Assembly (NCBI GenBank): GCA_021295655.1
Contig: JAGWBX010000021.1
Location: 1 to 64,000, forward strand
Length of the DNA stretch: 64,000 nucleotides
Source: Candidatus Latescibacterota bacterium
Lineage (GTDB): Bacteria; Latescibacterota; UBA2968; GCA-2709665
Direction of reading: 5' to 3'
The notes under the pieces were generated by a model, which ran no database searches, was not told the origin of the DNA, and was given only the letters and a program-made list of their open reading frames with translations. Shown here piece after piece: positions 35,212-44,711 of this stretch. Made by a program: the position numbers and the translations under genes. Position 1 is the first letter of the stretch. Every line of letters begins with the position of its first letter.

Positions 35212-37508
35212 TTCGAAAACAGAAGGGTCGTTTCAACCAGGAACTGGAACGTCTGCGGCGCGACGGATACGTGCGCGTACGAATCGACGGCAATGAACGT
35301 GCCCTGGACGAAGAATTCCGCCTGGATCCAGCAAAACCGCACACCATCGACGCGGTAGTCGACCGTCTGGTCGTCCGCCCGAAAATTGAACGCCGGCTGG
35401 CCGACTCACTGGAAACCGCCCTGTCCCTTTCCGGCGGTATGGTCGTCCTGGATATTCTCGAAGGCCGCGAGTTGCACTTTTCCACCCGGTTGATCTGCAG
35501 GAATTGTGACGTCGGCTTTGTGGAACCGGCCCCTCGTCTGTTCTCATTCAACAGTCCGCACGGCGCGTGCCCGGCCTGCAACGGAATGGGCGCGAGGACC
35601 GAAATCGACCCTGACAGCGTTGTCCCGGACCCGCAGCGTTCTATTGCCGAAGGCGCGATTGCGCCCTGGGGCGTCCCAAAAGGCCGTGCGACCCTCGAAC
35701 TGCTCCAGCGCCTTGCGGACCGGTTTCGTTTCAATCTCACTGCGCCGTTCGCGTCCCTGCCGCCCGAAGCGAAGGCGGCCATTCTGTCGGGCGATCGTTC
35801 CCTCGGTTTCGACGGAGTAATCCCGTCCCTCAAAAAAAGGCTTGCGGATGCCGGATCGGATCACGCCGGATCAAGGCGGGATCCGTATGCCCGTACCGTC
35901 GACTGTTCCGGCTGCGGCGGCGCCAGATTGAGAATGGAGGCCCTCGCGGTCAGGATCGAGGGCATGAACATCGCGCAGGTCTGTGCCATGAGCGTCGACG
36001 AAGCCATCGATTTCATGGAGCGTCTGGAGGGCAGGCTTCGACCCCGGGAGGTGGCTGACCCCATTCTTCTCGAGATCCGCAACCGGCTTGTTTTCCTGCA
36101 GGAGGTGGGGGTGGGCTATCTCACCCTGGAACGAAACGTCGCTTCGCTCTCAGGCGGCGAAACACAGCGGATCCGCATGGCCACGCAAATCGGCGCCCGG
36201 TTGTCCGGAGTCCTCTACGTTCTGGATGAACCCAGTGTCGGTTTGCACCCCCGGGACAATCGCAAGCTCATCCGTACGCTCGAAACGCTCCGCGACCACG
36301 GTAATACCGTTCTGGTGGTGGAGCACGACCGGGAAACCATGCTGGCAGCGGACCATCTGATCGACCTCGGACCGGGAGCGGGCGAGCAGGGCGGAGAATT
36401 GATGGCCGAAGGTACGGCGCGGGATATTATGGCCGCCGGGGAATGCCTTACAGGCGCGTATCTCTCGGGGCGGAAGACCATTCCCCCGCCTCCCGGCAGA
36501 CGGAAACCCTCCGGCCGCGTGGTATTGAAGGGCGCGCGAGGGCATAATCTCAAGTCCATTGACGTTTCCCTCCCGCTGGGCATTCTTGTCTGCGTCACCG
36601 GCGTGTCGGGGTCGGGCAAGAGCACACTGATCAACGGGACACTCTTTGCGGCACTGGCGAACCGGCTGCACAACGCCTCGGCCATACCACTCGCGCACGA
36701 CGGTATCGAGGGCCTGTCCCAAATCGACAAAATCATTCGAATTGATCAGGCGCCGATCGGCCGCACACCCAGATCAAACCCTGCCACCTACACCGACCTT
36801 TTCTCAGACGTCCGCGATCTCTACGCGCGGCTGCCGGAATCCAGGGTCCGCGGCTATACTCCGGGTCGATTCAGCTTCAACCTGAAGGGCGGGCGATGCG
36901 AGCCCTGCCAGGGCGACGGTCTTCGACGGATCGAAATGCACTTCCTTCCCGACGTCTATGTGACGTGTGACGCCTGCGGCGGCAGCCGGTACAACAGGGA
37001 AACCCTGGAAATCCGCTACAAGGGCTGTTCGATCGCCGACGTTCTGAATATGACCGCGGAGAGGGCGCTCACCTTTTTCAGGGATATTCCGGCCGCAAGC
37101 CGGAAATTGAAGACGCTTGCGGAGGTCGGCCTGGGATACATCCGGCTTGGCCAATCGGCGACCGTCCTCTCCGGAGGCGAGGCGCAGCGCATAAAACTGG
37201 CCGCTGAACTTTCCCGTGTGGCAACCGGAAAAACCATGTATATTCTGGACGAACCGACAACCGGGCTGCACTTCGAGGACATCCGGTCGCTCATTGCCGT
37301 TCTCGACCGGCTGGTGGACAGGGGCAACTCCGTCATTGTAATCGAACACAACCTGGATGTGGTTAAACGGGCGGACTGGATTGTCGACCTCGGCCCGGAC
37401 GGCGGCGATTCCGGCGGCCGGATCGTTGCAGAGGGTCCCCCGGAGCGCATTGCCGCGGCGCCGGCCTCCCATACGGGCCGCTTTCTCAAAGAGGTGATCG
37501 CACAATGA
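35142..37508 (+). CDS. uvrA: UvrA excinuclease ATPase subunit, C-terminal part of the split gene
   Basis: About 788 residues from an internal GTG that is not a natural start. It holds the UvrB-binding segment ([26 protein letters not shown]), zinc-binding cysteines ([17 protein letters not shown]...CDACGGSRY), the first ABC signature ([15 protein letters not shown]), the second Walker A ([11 protein letters not shown]) and signature ([15 protein letters not shown]) and the final ATPase Asp-Glu (LDEPTTGLH). With the 5' piece it would total about 910 residues, close to the usual 940. The stop overlaps the next ATG by 4 nt. Function in nucleotide excision repair is known for the family; the disrupted copy may be nonfunctional. 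Confidence 0.9.
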   Translation: MGDIVDTVLALPDGARLRILAPLIRKQKGRFNQELERLRRDGYVRVRIDGNERALDEEFRLDPAKPHTIDAVVDRLVVRPKIERRLADSLETALSLSGGMVVLDILEGRELHFSTRLICRNCDVGFVEPAPRLFSFNSPHGACPACNGMGARTEIDPDSVVPDPQRSIAEGAIAPWGVPKGRATLELLQRLADRFRFNLTAPFASLPPEAKAAILSGDRSLGFDGVIPSLKKRLADAGSDHAGSRRDPYARTVDCSGCGGARLRMEALAVRIEGMNIAQVCAMSVDEAIDFMERLEGRLRPREVADPILLEIRNRLVFLQEVGVGYLTLERNVASLSGGETQRIRMATQIGARLSGVLYVLDEPSVGLHPRDNRKLIRTLETLRDHGNTVLVVEHDRETMLAADHLIDLGPGAGEQGGELMAEGTARDIMAAGECLTGAYLSGRKTIPPPPGRRKPSGRVVLKGARGHNLKSIDVSLPLGILVCVTGVSGSGKSTLINGTLFAALANRLHNASAIPLAHDGIEGLSQIDKIIRIDQAPIGRTPRSNPATYTDLFSDVRDLYARLPESRVRGYTPGRFSFNLKGGRCEPCQGDGLRRIEMHFLPDVYVTCDACGGSRYNRETLEIRYKGCSIADVLNMTAERALTFFRDIPAASRKLKTLAEVGLGYIRLGQSATVLSGGEAQRIKLAAELSRVATGKTMYILDEPTTGLHFEDIRSLIAVLDRLVDRGNSVIVIEHNLDVVKRADWIVDLGPDGGDSGGRIVAEGPPERIAAAPASHTGRFLKEVIAQ

Positions 37509-38146
37509 TCCGCATCGACTTCGGCACCCTGTACGAATTCGAACGGGAAGACAACAATCGCCGGCGGGAAAATCGAAAAAAGATCCAGGACTTTCTCAGC
37601 CTGTGCGAGACCCACCAGGCCACCATCGTCGAACAGCGGGACTGGAATACGCGCGACCTTATCCACTTCCTGGGAATCTCGCCCAACCTGGTCTTCACCA
37701 TCACGATATCGGAAAAATACCTGGGCGTTCAAACCAGCCAGATTCGCGAGAAATTTCAGACGTTCCGGGCCGAATACGTCTCGGTACCCGACCGGCAGGC
37801 GATATCTCTCGAGCAGCCTCCCGCGGAAAAACTGGGCCTGCACGACGTTGTGGGCTGCCCGTCCTGCGGGAAGAACACGCCCTACGACGGGTACTTTCAG
37901 CACTGTGTGCGCTGCGGCGAAAAGCTGGATACCATGGTGAAATCCTGCAAATCATGCAACAACGGCGTCCTGTATCATCCCTCGTATGCCTGCTGCCCCA
38001 TCTGCGGCAGCGGACTGCAGCCGGATTACGACAGCCCCCCTCTGAACGAACTGGACCCCCACGGCCTGATCTGGGGCATCTCCAACAAAGAAGAAACCGC
38101 CGAAGAAGGCGAAGACCTCTTCGGCGGCGGAGGTCCGCTTGGGTAA
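37505..38146 (+). CDS. Double zinc-ribbon protein coupled to uvrA
   Basis: 213 residues, starting with ATGA overlapping the uvrA stop. A helical N-terminal half (YEFEREDNNRRRENRKKIQDFL, RDLIHFLGISPNLVFTITISEKYLG) is followed by two zinc ribbons: CPSCGKNTPYDGYFQHCVRCG and SCKSCNNGVLYHPSYACCPICG. An acidic Glu/Gly tail ends the protein (EETAEEGEDLFGGGG). No family is recognised. The tight coupling suggests a DNA-repair accessory or nucleic-acid-binding role, which is inference from context. Confidence 0.72.
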   Translation: MIRIDFGTLYEFEREDNNRRRENRKKIQDFLSLCETHQATIVEQRDWNTRDLIHFLGISPNLVFTITISEKYLGVQTSQIREKFQTFRAEYVSVPDRQAISLEQPPAEKLGLHDVVGCPSCGKNTPYDGYFQHCVRCGEKLDTMVKSCKSCNNGVLYHPSYACCPICGSGLQPDYDSPPLNELDPHGLIWGISNKEETAEEGEDLFGGGGPLG

Positions 38147-38228
38147 TATCAGTCGGAATCCGAGGTTCCCGTTACCTTCATTGATACCTGCGTCACCTCC
38201 GTGGAATCACTTTGAACTCGCTTCCATC

Positions 38229-38801
38229 TCACACACCCGCGACCGGATCGTAGACGAAGTTATTTTCGGCGGCGGCCAGCAGGGGCAGCTCCAGGTCCTT
38301 CCTGGACAGGACCGGACTGGAAACCGGCCAGTCGATGCCGATGTCCGGATCGTTCCACAGGATTCCCCGGTCGAGGTCGGGCGCGAACTCCGCCGTGACC
38401 TTGTAAATGAACTCGGCCTCGTTGCTCAGCACGCAAAACCCGTGCGCAAAACCCTCGGGAACATAGAACATCCTGTAATTCCCGCCAGACAGAACCACCC
38501 CTTCCCACTGTCCGAAGGTGGGCGCATTCCTTCGGATATCCACGGCCACGTCGAACACCTCGCCCTTGACAACCCGCACCAGCTTGGCCTGTGCCGCCGG
38601 GTGCATCTGATAGTGCAACCCCCGCAGGACGCCCCTGACAGAGTGGGAATGGATATCCTGCACGAACTCCGCGGAGATTCCGTTCGCCTCGAAATCGGAC
38701 TTCCTGTAGGACTCCATCAGAAAACCGCGATTGTCATCAAAGACCCGGGGTTCCACCAGTACGAGTCCGGGGATTCCCAATCTTTGAAACCGGAACGGCA
38801 T
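38229..38801 (-). CDS. rfbC: dTDP-4-dehydrorhamnose 3,5-epimerase
   Basis: 190 residues from ATG 38801 (AAAGGAAACTGG upstream). FQRLGIPGLVLVEPRVFDDNRGFLMESYRKSDF, GVLRGLHYQMHP (catalytic His), VFDVAVDIRRNAPTFGQWEG, VPEGFAHGFCVLSNEAEFIYK and IGIDWPVSSPVLSRKDLELP are diagnostic. It epimerises dTDP-4-keto-6-deoxyglucose for rhamnose synthesis. It follows rfbB in the same minus-strand operon by 37 nt. No rfbA or rfbD is in the window. Confidence 0.93.
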   Translation of the reverse strand: MPFRFQRLGIPGLVLVEPRVFDDNRGFLMESYRKSDFEANGISAEFVQDIHSHSVRGVLRGLHYQMHPAAQAKLVRVVKGEVFDVAVDIRRNAPTFGQWEGVVLSGGNYRMFYVPEGFAHGFCVLSNEAEFIYKVTAEFAPDLDRGILWNDPDIGIDWPVSSPVLSRKDLELPLLAAAENNFVYDPVAGV

Positions 38802-38838
38802 CCAGTTTCCTTTCCCGAATAAGGTCACACGACGCGGA

Positions 38839-39873
38839 TCAGGACCGCGCTGACGACACCTGCTTCCAGCCTTCCTCGTCCACGTCCAGGCGATTCAGCA
38901 GGGGTTCCCACCAGTCACGATTCCTGGTGTACCAGAGGACTGTTTCCTTGAAACCGCGTTCAAAGGAAGTCCAGGGACGCCAACCGAGTTGCGTACGCAG
39001 CTTGTTCGAATCCAGAAGGTATCTGCGGTCGTGTCCGGGGCGGTCCGGAACGTAGACCTTGCACGACCCGTCCATCTCCAACACATCCAGAATGGTGTCC
39101 GCAATCGTCTCAACGTCCACCTCAACGCCGCTGCCGACGTTGTACGTCTCCCCGATCTTTCCCTGTTTCAGGATCAGGTCGATCGCCCGGCAGTGGTCCT
39201 CCACGTGCAGCCACTCCCGCCGGTACCGGCTGCTCCGGTAGAGCGTCATCTTCTTCCCGTTCAAGACCTGAGTGACGAACAGGGGAATGACCTTTTCCGG
39301 AAACTGGTAGGGACCGTAATTGTTCGCGCAGTTGGAAATCGTAACCGGCAGCCCGAACGTGAGGTGGTACGCCCGGACCGCCAGATCGGCCGCCGCTTTC
39401 GATGCATTGTACGGCGTACGCGGCTGATAGGGGTCATCCTCGGAAAAGCTGGCCTCCGAATCCAGCGGCAGGTCCCCGTAGACCTCGCAGGTTGAGATAT
39501 GGTGTACCCTGGGCACGCCGGCGTCGTGCGCCGCCTGCAGAAGGCGCTGAGTTCCCAGCACATTGGTTTCGAAGAAGACATCGGGATTGACCACCGCGCG
39601 GCTGTTGTGCGACTCGGCGGCGAAGTTCACAACATAGTCCGGCCGGCGCCGTTCCAGTAGATCCCGGGTCAACTCATAGTTTCCGATATCGCCCTGGACG
39701 AACTCGTACCTGCCGGCACAGGTTGCGGCCACGTCGGCCAGGTTCTCCGGATTACCCGCATACGTAAGCAGATCGTAGTTGATTACGCTGTCGTCCGGGT
39801 ATCTGGACAGCCAGTACCGGACAAAGTTCGATCCGATGAACCCCGCTCCTCCCGTCACGAATAACCCGCCCAT
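38839..39873 (-). CDS. rfbB: dTDP-glucose 4,6-dehydratase, atypical active site
   Basis: 344 residues with FVTGGAGFIGSNFVRYWL (GxxGxxG), YNASKAAADL (YxxxK) and the SSRYRREWLHVEDHCRAI segment of the family. The canonical catalytic STDEVYGDL reads STCEVYGDL here, so the Asp is replaced by Cys, and ESHVDRSI reads ESHNSRAV. A dehydratase with an altered acid group, or a related 4,6-dehydratase subfamily with another NDP-sugar, is possible. AGGGGACCACT precedes the ATG. It lies 9 nt after the antiporter stop and upstream of rfbC. Confidence 0.88.
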   Translation of the reverse strand: MGGLFVTGGAGFIGSNFVRYWLSRYPDDSVINYDLLTYAGNPENLADVAATCAGRYEFVQGDIGNYELTRDLLERRRPDYVVNFAAESHNSRAVVNPDVFFETNVLGTQRLLQAAHDAGVPRVHHISTCEVYGDLPLDSEASFSEDDPYQPRTPYNASKAAADLAVRAYHLTFGLPVTISNCANNYGPYQFPEKVIPLFVTQVLNGKKMTLYRSSRYRREWLHVEDHCRAIDLILKQGKIGETYNVGSGVEVDVETIADTILDVLEMDGSCKVYVPDRPGHDRRYLLDSNKLRTQLGWRPWTSFERGFKETVLWYTRNRDWWEPLLNRLDVDEEGWKQVSSARS

Positions 39874-39882
39874 AGTGGTCCC

Positions 39883-40860
39883 CTATAAAAACAAAAACCC
39901 CGTTGACGCCAGGTACGCTCCGTAAATCGCGAGCAGCACGAATCCCTCGATCCGGGTCAGACGGTGGCCCGTGCGCATCATGAAAAGCATCGCAAGAACG
40001 ATCACCAGCATCGCTGGAAATGAAAAGTGGATTACCTTTTGCGTTACCACGAGTGGATTGACCACGGCGGATGCACCGGCGATCCAGCAGATATTCAGGA
40101 TATCGGCGCCCAGGATATTCCCGACCACGATCTCGCCGTGTCCTCTCCTGGCGGCCGTCACCCCGGTTGCGATCTCCGGCAAGGACGTGCCGATGGCAAT
40201 CACCGTAAGCGCAATCACCGCTTCGCTGACGTCCAATGCCTTGGCGATGACCACGGCGGATTCCACGATAAAATGACTGGATATCAGTACCCCGACCAGT
40301 CCAACGCAGAACCAGAGCATCAATGTCCCGAGAGCTCTTCCCTTAATGGAAGCCTCGATCTCCTTCAGTTCCTCCATCCGATTCCCCTCGGCCTCGGATG
40401 AACGACGGCGTGTCACGTAGGTAAAGACCGTGTATGCCACGAAGAGGAGGAGCAGTACGCCGCCCTCGATGCGATCCAGCGTGCCGTCGAACGCCATCGC
40501 GTAAGCCGCCAGATCCACGACAATCAGAAAGATCCCTGTCGTCCGCAGCAGGTATGGATTGATGAGGATTGGCGTCCCGGCCACGAGGACGCCCAGCGCA
40601 AGCGCGACGCCGTCGTCCACAATTACCGACCCGATGGCATTGCCCAGCGCCATCTCCGGATGCCCCTCGAGCGCGGCGAGCACGGAAACGGCCAGTTCCG
40701 GTGACGTCGTCGCGAGGCTCACCAGCACGATGCCGATCAGCATCTTCGGTACATTCAGGAATTCGGCAATCCCAACCGCACCGTCCACAAACCATGACGC
40801 GCATTTGGCAAGCACCACGAAACATACCGCGAGAACGCCTATAGCAACCGGTATACTCAC
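39883..40860 (-). CDS. Ca2+/Na+ antiporter (CaCA family, YrbG-like)
   Basis: 325 residues from GTG 40860, about 10 membrane segments. The two alpha repeats are visible: LATTSPELAVSV...GNAIGSVIVDDG and GTSLPEIATGVTA...GNILGADILNI. The acidic Glu of each P-E pair is kept. The Ser/Asp/Asn ligand positions after GxxGS differ: the first repeat ends in Asp and the second in Asn, with Ala at the Ser place. Cation exchange across the inner membrane is expected; ion specificity may be shifted. Operon with Lnt-TatC upstream and rfbB downstream. Confidence 0.88.
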   Translation of the reverse strand: MSIPVAIGVLAVCFVVLAKCASWFVDGAVGIAEFLNVPKMLIGIVLVSLATTSPELAVSVLAALEGHPEMALGNAIGSVIVDDGVALALGVLVAGTPILINPYLLRTTGIFLIVVDLAAYAMAFDGTLDRIEGGVLLLLFVAYTVFTYVTRRRSSEAEGNRMEELKEIEASIKGRALGTLMLWFCVGLVGVLISSHFIVESAVVIAKALDVSEAVIALTVIAIGTSLPEIATGVTAARRGHGEIVVGNILGADILNICWIAGASAVVNPLVVTQKVIHFSFPAMLVIVLAMLFMMRTGHRLTRIEGFVLLAIYGAYLASTGFLFL

Positions 40861-40950
40861 TTGAGAAACAATCCTTTATCAATTTTACACAGACGCTCCG
40901 CACCAGGCCCGTGCGGCCGGGCATCGGATGGCAACGGGCGAAAGTCCGCC

Positions 40951-43272
40951 CTATCTTCCTGCGACCCGGGCCACCCAGATGCTGAATTCGTAGAGCAACA
41001 CCAGCGGCAGCGCCATCATCAGCTGTGAGATCGGATCCGGAGGCGTGAGCAGCGCCGCCAGGATAAAGCCGATCACCACTGCATACCGCCGTCCCCGGCG
41101 CATCCGCTGCGCGGTCAGCAGGCCGATCCGGCTCAGAAAGAACGCCGCGACGGGAAGTTCGAAAACCACGCCGAAGGCAACCAGCAGTCGCAACACGAAA
41201 CCGATGTAGAAGCCGATATCGAACTGGGGGTCGACGCCGGTCCCTTCGCCGATCAGAATAAGGAATCGAAACGACAGCGGCACCACACTCAGATACGCGA
41301 TGGCGCCTCCCAGGACAAAACAGATCGACGATGAGAAGACGATGAATGTTACGTACCGCCGCTCGGTTGTCAACAGACCGGGCGCCACGAAGACCCACAA
41401 CTGATACAGGAGGACCGGCAACGCCAGGATTGCGCCGCCGACAAGGGCAATCTGAAGTTTAACGAGAAACATCCCCATCGGTTTCAAATATATCAGCTTG
41501 ACAGGCGGCTCAACCGGCGACACGCCCAACAGCTTCAGGACCGGGGTCGCTTCCCGGACCGGCAAGACGAGCCACCCCAGAATGGCGTCCGAAGAAACCC
41601 CGCAGATGATGGCGCCCACCGTGAGCGCCGCCAGCCCCTTCAATAATCGCCAGCGAAGTTCCTCCAGGTGATCCAGAAAGGGCATCGCTTTGTCTTCGGC
41701 GGCCGAAGACGGTTCAGGCGCGCGATCTGCAGACGTGGCGGAGTCAGGGGGCAGAATGGAATGGTCCGTATCTACCGTGTGACGGCGGAATGCCAAAAAC
41801 ACCAGAACCGCGCCCAGAATCAGGCACAACTGCGCGAACAGGTCTCCGTATCTCGTATAAAACGTCTTTGCGGTTCGGGGCGCCACCCCTTGCGTCAATA
41901 CTGCCGGATGGAAGATCCCCGTGGTTCCCGACTTCCGGCCATAGGCGTCAATAAACGTGGAAACGCCCGTATTCGCGCAGCGTACCACGGCCCGGCGGTT
42001 CTCTATGGCGCGAAACACCGCGGCCTCGGCATGCTGGAAGGGACCGGAAGATTTGCCGAACCAGCCGTCGTTGGTGATGATCACCAGGAATTCAGCGCCC
42101 AGGTCCACAAATGACCTGACAAATCCAGGAAAGACCGAATCGTAACAGATCAGCGCGGAGAATCTGGCGTCAGGGCCATTGAAGACCGTACGGGTCTCTC
42201 CGGAATCCCAGTTGCCCCCCACGAATCCGCCGCCGGTGAACCGGATCTTTCGCAAGAAGGGAAGTATCTCCGGGAACGGCGCCCGTTCGCCGAACGGCAC
42301 CAGGCGAGTCTTGTCGTAGTATCCGGAGATCCCTTCTCCGGGCGCGAACAGAAAAGAGGAGTTGAAAACCTTCACCGGGTCGCCAACTTCCAGTCTGTAT
42401 GCGCCCGTAAAGACGTAGATCCCGAGCGAGTCCACCATGGCCTGCACCCGCTCGCGATGATGCCGGTACAGTTCCCCTTCAAGGTAGCCGACCGCCGTCT
42501 CGGGCCACACCACAAGCCGTGCCCCCAGCCCCGCGGCTTCCGCGGTCATCGGCTTCAGTTTGCCGAAATTATAGTCGAATCCCCGGTATTCCTTCGCCAC
42601 GGGCGGCATATCCGGCTGGACCACGCCCACGGGCACGGCATGTTCGTCCGGATCGTTCTTCAGCGCCAGATACCCGTTCGCCGCGGGCCCCGTGAATAGC
42701 GCGGCCAATGCAACTGCCCACACCCGGCGGCGCGCCCGGTTCCTCCAGAGCATCAGTACGCTCAGATTGACAAGCACAATCCAGAACGACACCCCGTACA
42801 CGCCCGTCACTTCCGCATATTGTATCAGCCACAGGTAGGCCGTCTGCGAATTTCCCAGCACCACCCAGGGAAACCCCATGTCTCCCAAAGCGTTGAAATA
42901 CTCAAACCCGACCCAGAGGAAGGGAGCGCTCCACATCCCCGCAATACCGTACCGCCTGACCACGCGGGCGAACGTCCACAGGAACAGACCGCGAAACAGG
43001 GACATGTAAATCGCCGCCCCGGCCATGCCGGGCGGCGTGATCCAGCCGATCCAATAGAGTGTCGCTCCGTAGAAAAAAATCCCGTGGGCGAACCCCGCGC
43101 CGAATGCCGCCCGGCCCCGCAGCCGTTGGGCCGAAACCAGCAGCGGGATCAGCGCGACGTAAGACAGGAAACCAAGGGGCAGGGGTGGAAATGCCGCGCC
43201 AAGGACAAGGCCCGAGACCGCCGGAAACAACACCATCCATTTCCAGTCTGTGCCCTGCCGTGCCTCGGTCAT
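40951..43272 (-). CDS. Apolipoprotein N-acyltransferase fused to TatC (Lnt-TatC)
   Basis: 773 residues in one uninterrupted frame from ATG 43272 (GGAGG upstream). Residues about 1-205 form the membrane part of Lnt (WIGWITPPGM, FPWVVLGNSQT). The nitrilase-fold domain (about 210-465) has all three catalytic residues: Glu258 in WPETAV, Lys321 in YYDKTRLVPFGER, Cys376 in ICYDSVFPGF. After a transmembrane anchor and a polar linker (PPDSATSADRAPEPSSAAEDK) residues 530-773 are a complete TatC: MPFLDHLEELRWRLLKG, six membrane segments, and the FELPVAAFFLS and PPDPISQLMMALPL segments. Both enzymes act in the inner membrane. I do not recall this fusion as common, and no stop separates the two halves. 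Confidence 0.93.
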   Translation of the reverse strand: MTEARQGTDWKWMVLFPAVSGLVLGAAFPPLPLGFLSYVALIPLLVSAQRLRGRAAFGAGFAHGIFFYGATLYWIGWITPPGMAGAAIYMSLFRGLFLWTFARVVRRYGIAGMWSAPFLWVGFEYFNALGDMGFPWVVLGNSQTAYLWLIQYAEVTGVYGVSFWIVLVNLSVLMLWRNRARRRVWAVALAALFTGPAANGYLALKNDPDEHAVPVGVVQPDMPPVAKEYRGFDYNFGKLKPMTAEAAGLGARLVVWPETAVGYLEGELYRHHRERVQAMVDSLGIYVFTGAYRLEVGDPVKVFNSSFLFAPGEGISGYYDKTRLVPFGERAPFPEILPFLRKIRFTGGGFVGGNWDSGETRTVFNGPDARFSALICYDSVFPGFVRSFVDLGAEFLVIITNDGWFGKSSGPFQHAEAAVFRAIENRRAVVRCANTGVSTFIDAYGRKSGTTGIFHPAVLTQGVAPRTAKTFYTRYGDLFAQLCLILGAVLVFLAFRRHTVDTDHSILPPDSATSADRAPEPSSAAEDKAMPFLDHLEELRWRLLKGLAALTVGAIICGVSSDAILGWLVLPVREATPVLKLLGVSPVEPPVKLIYLKPMGMFLVKLQIALVGGAILALPVLLYQLWVFVAPGLLTTERRYVTFIVFSSSICFVLGGAIAYLSVVPLSFRFLILIGEGTGVDPQFDIGFYIGFVLRLLVAFGVVFELPVAAFFLSRIGLLTAQRMRRGRRYAVVIGFILAALLTPPDPISQLMMALPLVLLYEFSIWVARVAGR

Positions 43273-43427
43273 CGTCCAGGTTCCTCCAGACCCTTCCGCC
43301 GTTTCCCTGGCGGCCGCGTTTTCCTGTTTCAGGTTGCGGGACAGAAAAACCGGTTGGCCGCGGGCAGCGAGTCCCGCCAACCGGTCCATTGAACCCCGCC
43401 ATAAAATCAAGGTTAGAATATACGCGA

Positions 43428-44711
43428 ATGAACCCTGTTGTCAAACCGGTAGCAATCCCCCTCAACGGCTTGACATGCCATGGGAAATTCCATAATTTCC
43501 GTCCACCGTTCTCCGGTCTCCAACCCCTTTACTACGGTCTCCTTCCAGTGCTGCCCCATCTTTCCTCGGAGCTGGACAATCTCAGATCCCGCGGGCTCTA
43601 TCGCAGCCTCCGCCTGGTGGAAGGAGCGCAGGGACCCAGGGTCCGCATCGATGGGAAAGAGCGTCTCCTCTTCTGTTCCAACAACTACCTCGGGCTTGCA
43701 AACCACCCCGTCCTCAAAGACGGCGCGGACGCTGCGCTGCGTTTCTACGGGTTGAGCGCCGCGGCCTCCCGGCTCATTTCAGGAAACATGGAACCCCATC
43801 GCATACTGGAACACCGGATGGCCCGTTTCCTGGGAACCGAATCCGCACTCTGCTTTCCCACCGGCTACATGGCGAACCTGGGCGTTGTGAGCGCCCTCGT
43901 CGGCGCGGAAGATGCGATATTCAGCGACCGTCTGAACCATCGCAGCATCATCGACGCGTGCCGGCTCTCCCGGGCGAAGACTTTCGTCTATCGCCACCGG
44001 GACGTGGACCACCTGGAAACCCTGCTCGGTTCCAGGCGTGAGTACCGGCGCCGGCTGATCGTCAGCGACGGGTTGTTCAGCATGGACGGTGACCTTGCGC
44101 CCCTCCCCGATCTCGTGGATGCCGCGAACCGGCACAACGCCATCCTGATGGTGGACGACGCCCATGGGACCGGGGTCCTGGGTGCTTCCGGCCGGGGCGT
44201 TCCCGAACACTTCGGCATCACACATGGCGTGGACGTTCTGACAACCTCCGGCAGCAAAGCCCTCGGCGCGTACGGCGGGTTCGTCGCCGGAAACGCGAAA
44301 CTCGTCGACCTGCTGATCAATCGGGCGCAGGCCTTTATCTACACCTCGGCCCTGCCGCCGGACGCCTGCGCGGCGGCCACGGCTGCATTGGGCTTTATCG
44401 AAACCCGTCCGGACCTGCGAGAAGCCCTCTGGCGTAACGTGCATGCCGTACAGAACGCCCTGAATGACCTTGGATTCGATCTCATGGGTTCCCAATCCCA
44501 GATCGTTCCGATTCTTGTCGGCGACGCGGCGCGTACCATGGCGATTTCGGACCATCTCTTCGAGGAGGGCATCTATCTCAGCGGCATCCGGCCGCCAACC
44601 GTGCCCGAAGGCGAGAGTCGCCTCCGGCTCACGCTCATGGCCGATCACAGCGAGGATGATATCAACCGTCTCATCCAGGCGATGGCAGATGTTCGCACGG
44701 CCTTTTTTTAG
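43428..44711 (+). CDS. 8-amino-7-oxononanoate synthase / glycine C-acyltransferase family (BioF-like)
   Basis: 427 residues from ATG 43428. FCSNNYLGLANHPVLKDGA, SRLISGNMEPHRILEHRMARFLG, DRLNHRSIIDACRLS, LMVDDAHGTGVLGASGRG (PLP Asp) and the PLP lysine in TTSGSKALGAYGGF place it in the alpha-oxoamine synthase family. Product could be 8-amino-7-oxononanoate (biotin) or 2-amino-3-ketobutyrate. No bio or tdh genes are adjacent. The first 60 residues are not homologous to the family; a start nearer LSSELDNLRSRGLYRSL is possible. A TAGAAT -10 lies 9 nt before this ATG. The stop overlaps the next gene by 23 nt. Confidence 0.85.
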   Translation: MNPVVKPVAIPLNGLTCHGKFHNFRPPFSGLQPLYYGLLPVLPHLSSELDNLRSRGLYRSLRLVEGAQGPRVRIDGKERLLFCSNNYLGLANHPVLKDGADAALRFYGLSAAASRLISGNMEPHRILEHRMARFLGTESALCFPTGYMANLGVVSALVGAEDAIFSDRLNHRSIIDACRLSRAKTFVYRHRDVDHLETLLGSRREYRRRLIVSDGLFSMDGDLAPLPDLVDAANRHNAILMVDDAHGTGVLGASGRGVPEHFGITHGVDVLTTSGSKALGAYGGFVAGNAKLVDLLINRAQAFIYTSALPPDACAAATAALGFIETRPDLREALWRNVHAVQNALNDLGFDLMGSQSQIVPILVGDAARTMAISDHLFEEGIYLSGIRPPTVPEGESRLRLTLMADHSEDDINRLIQAMADVRTAFF

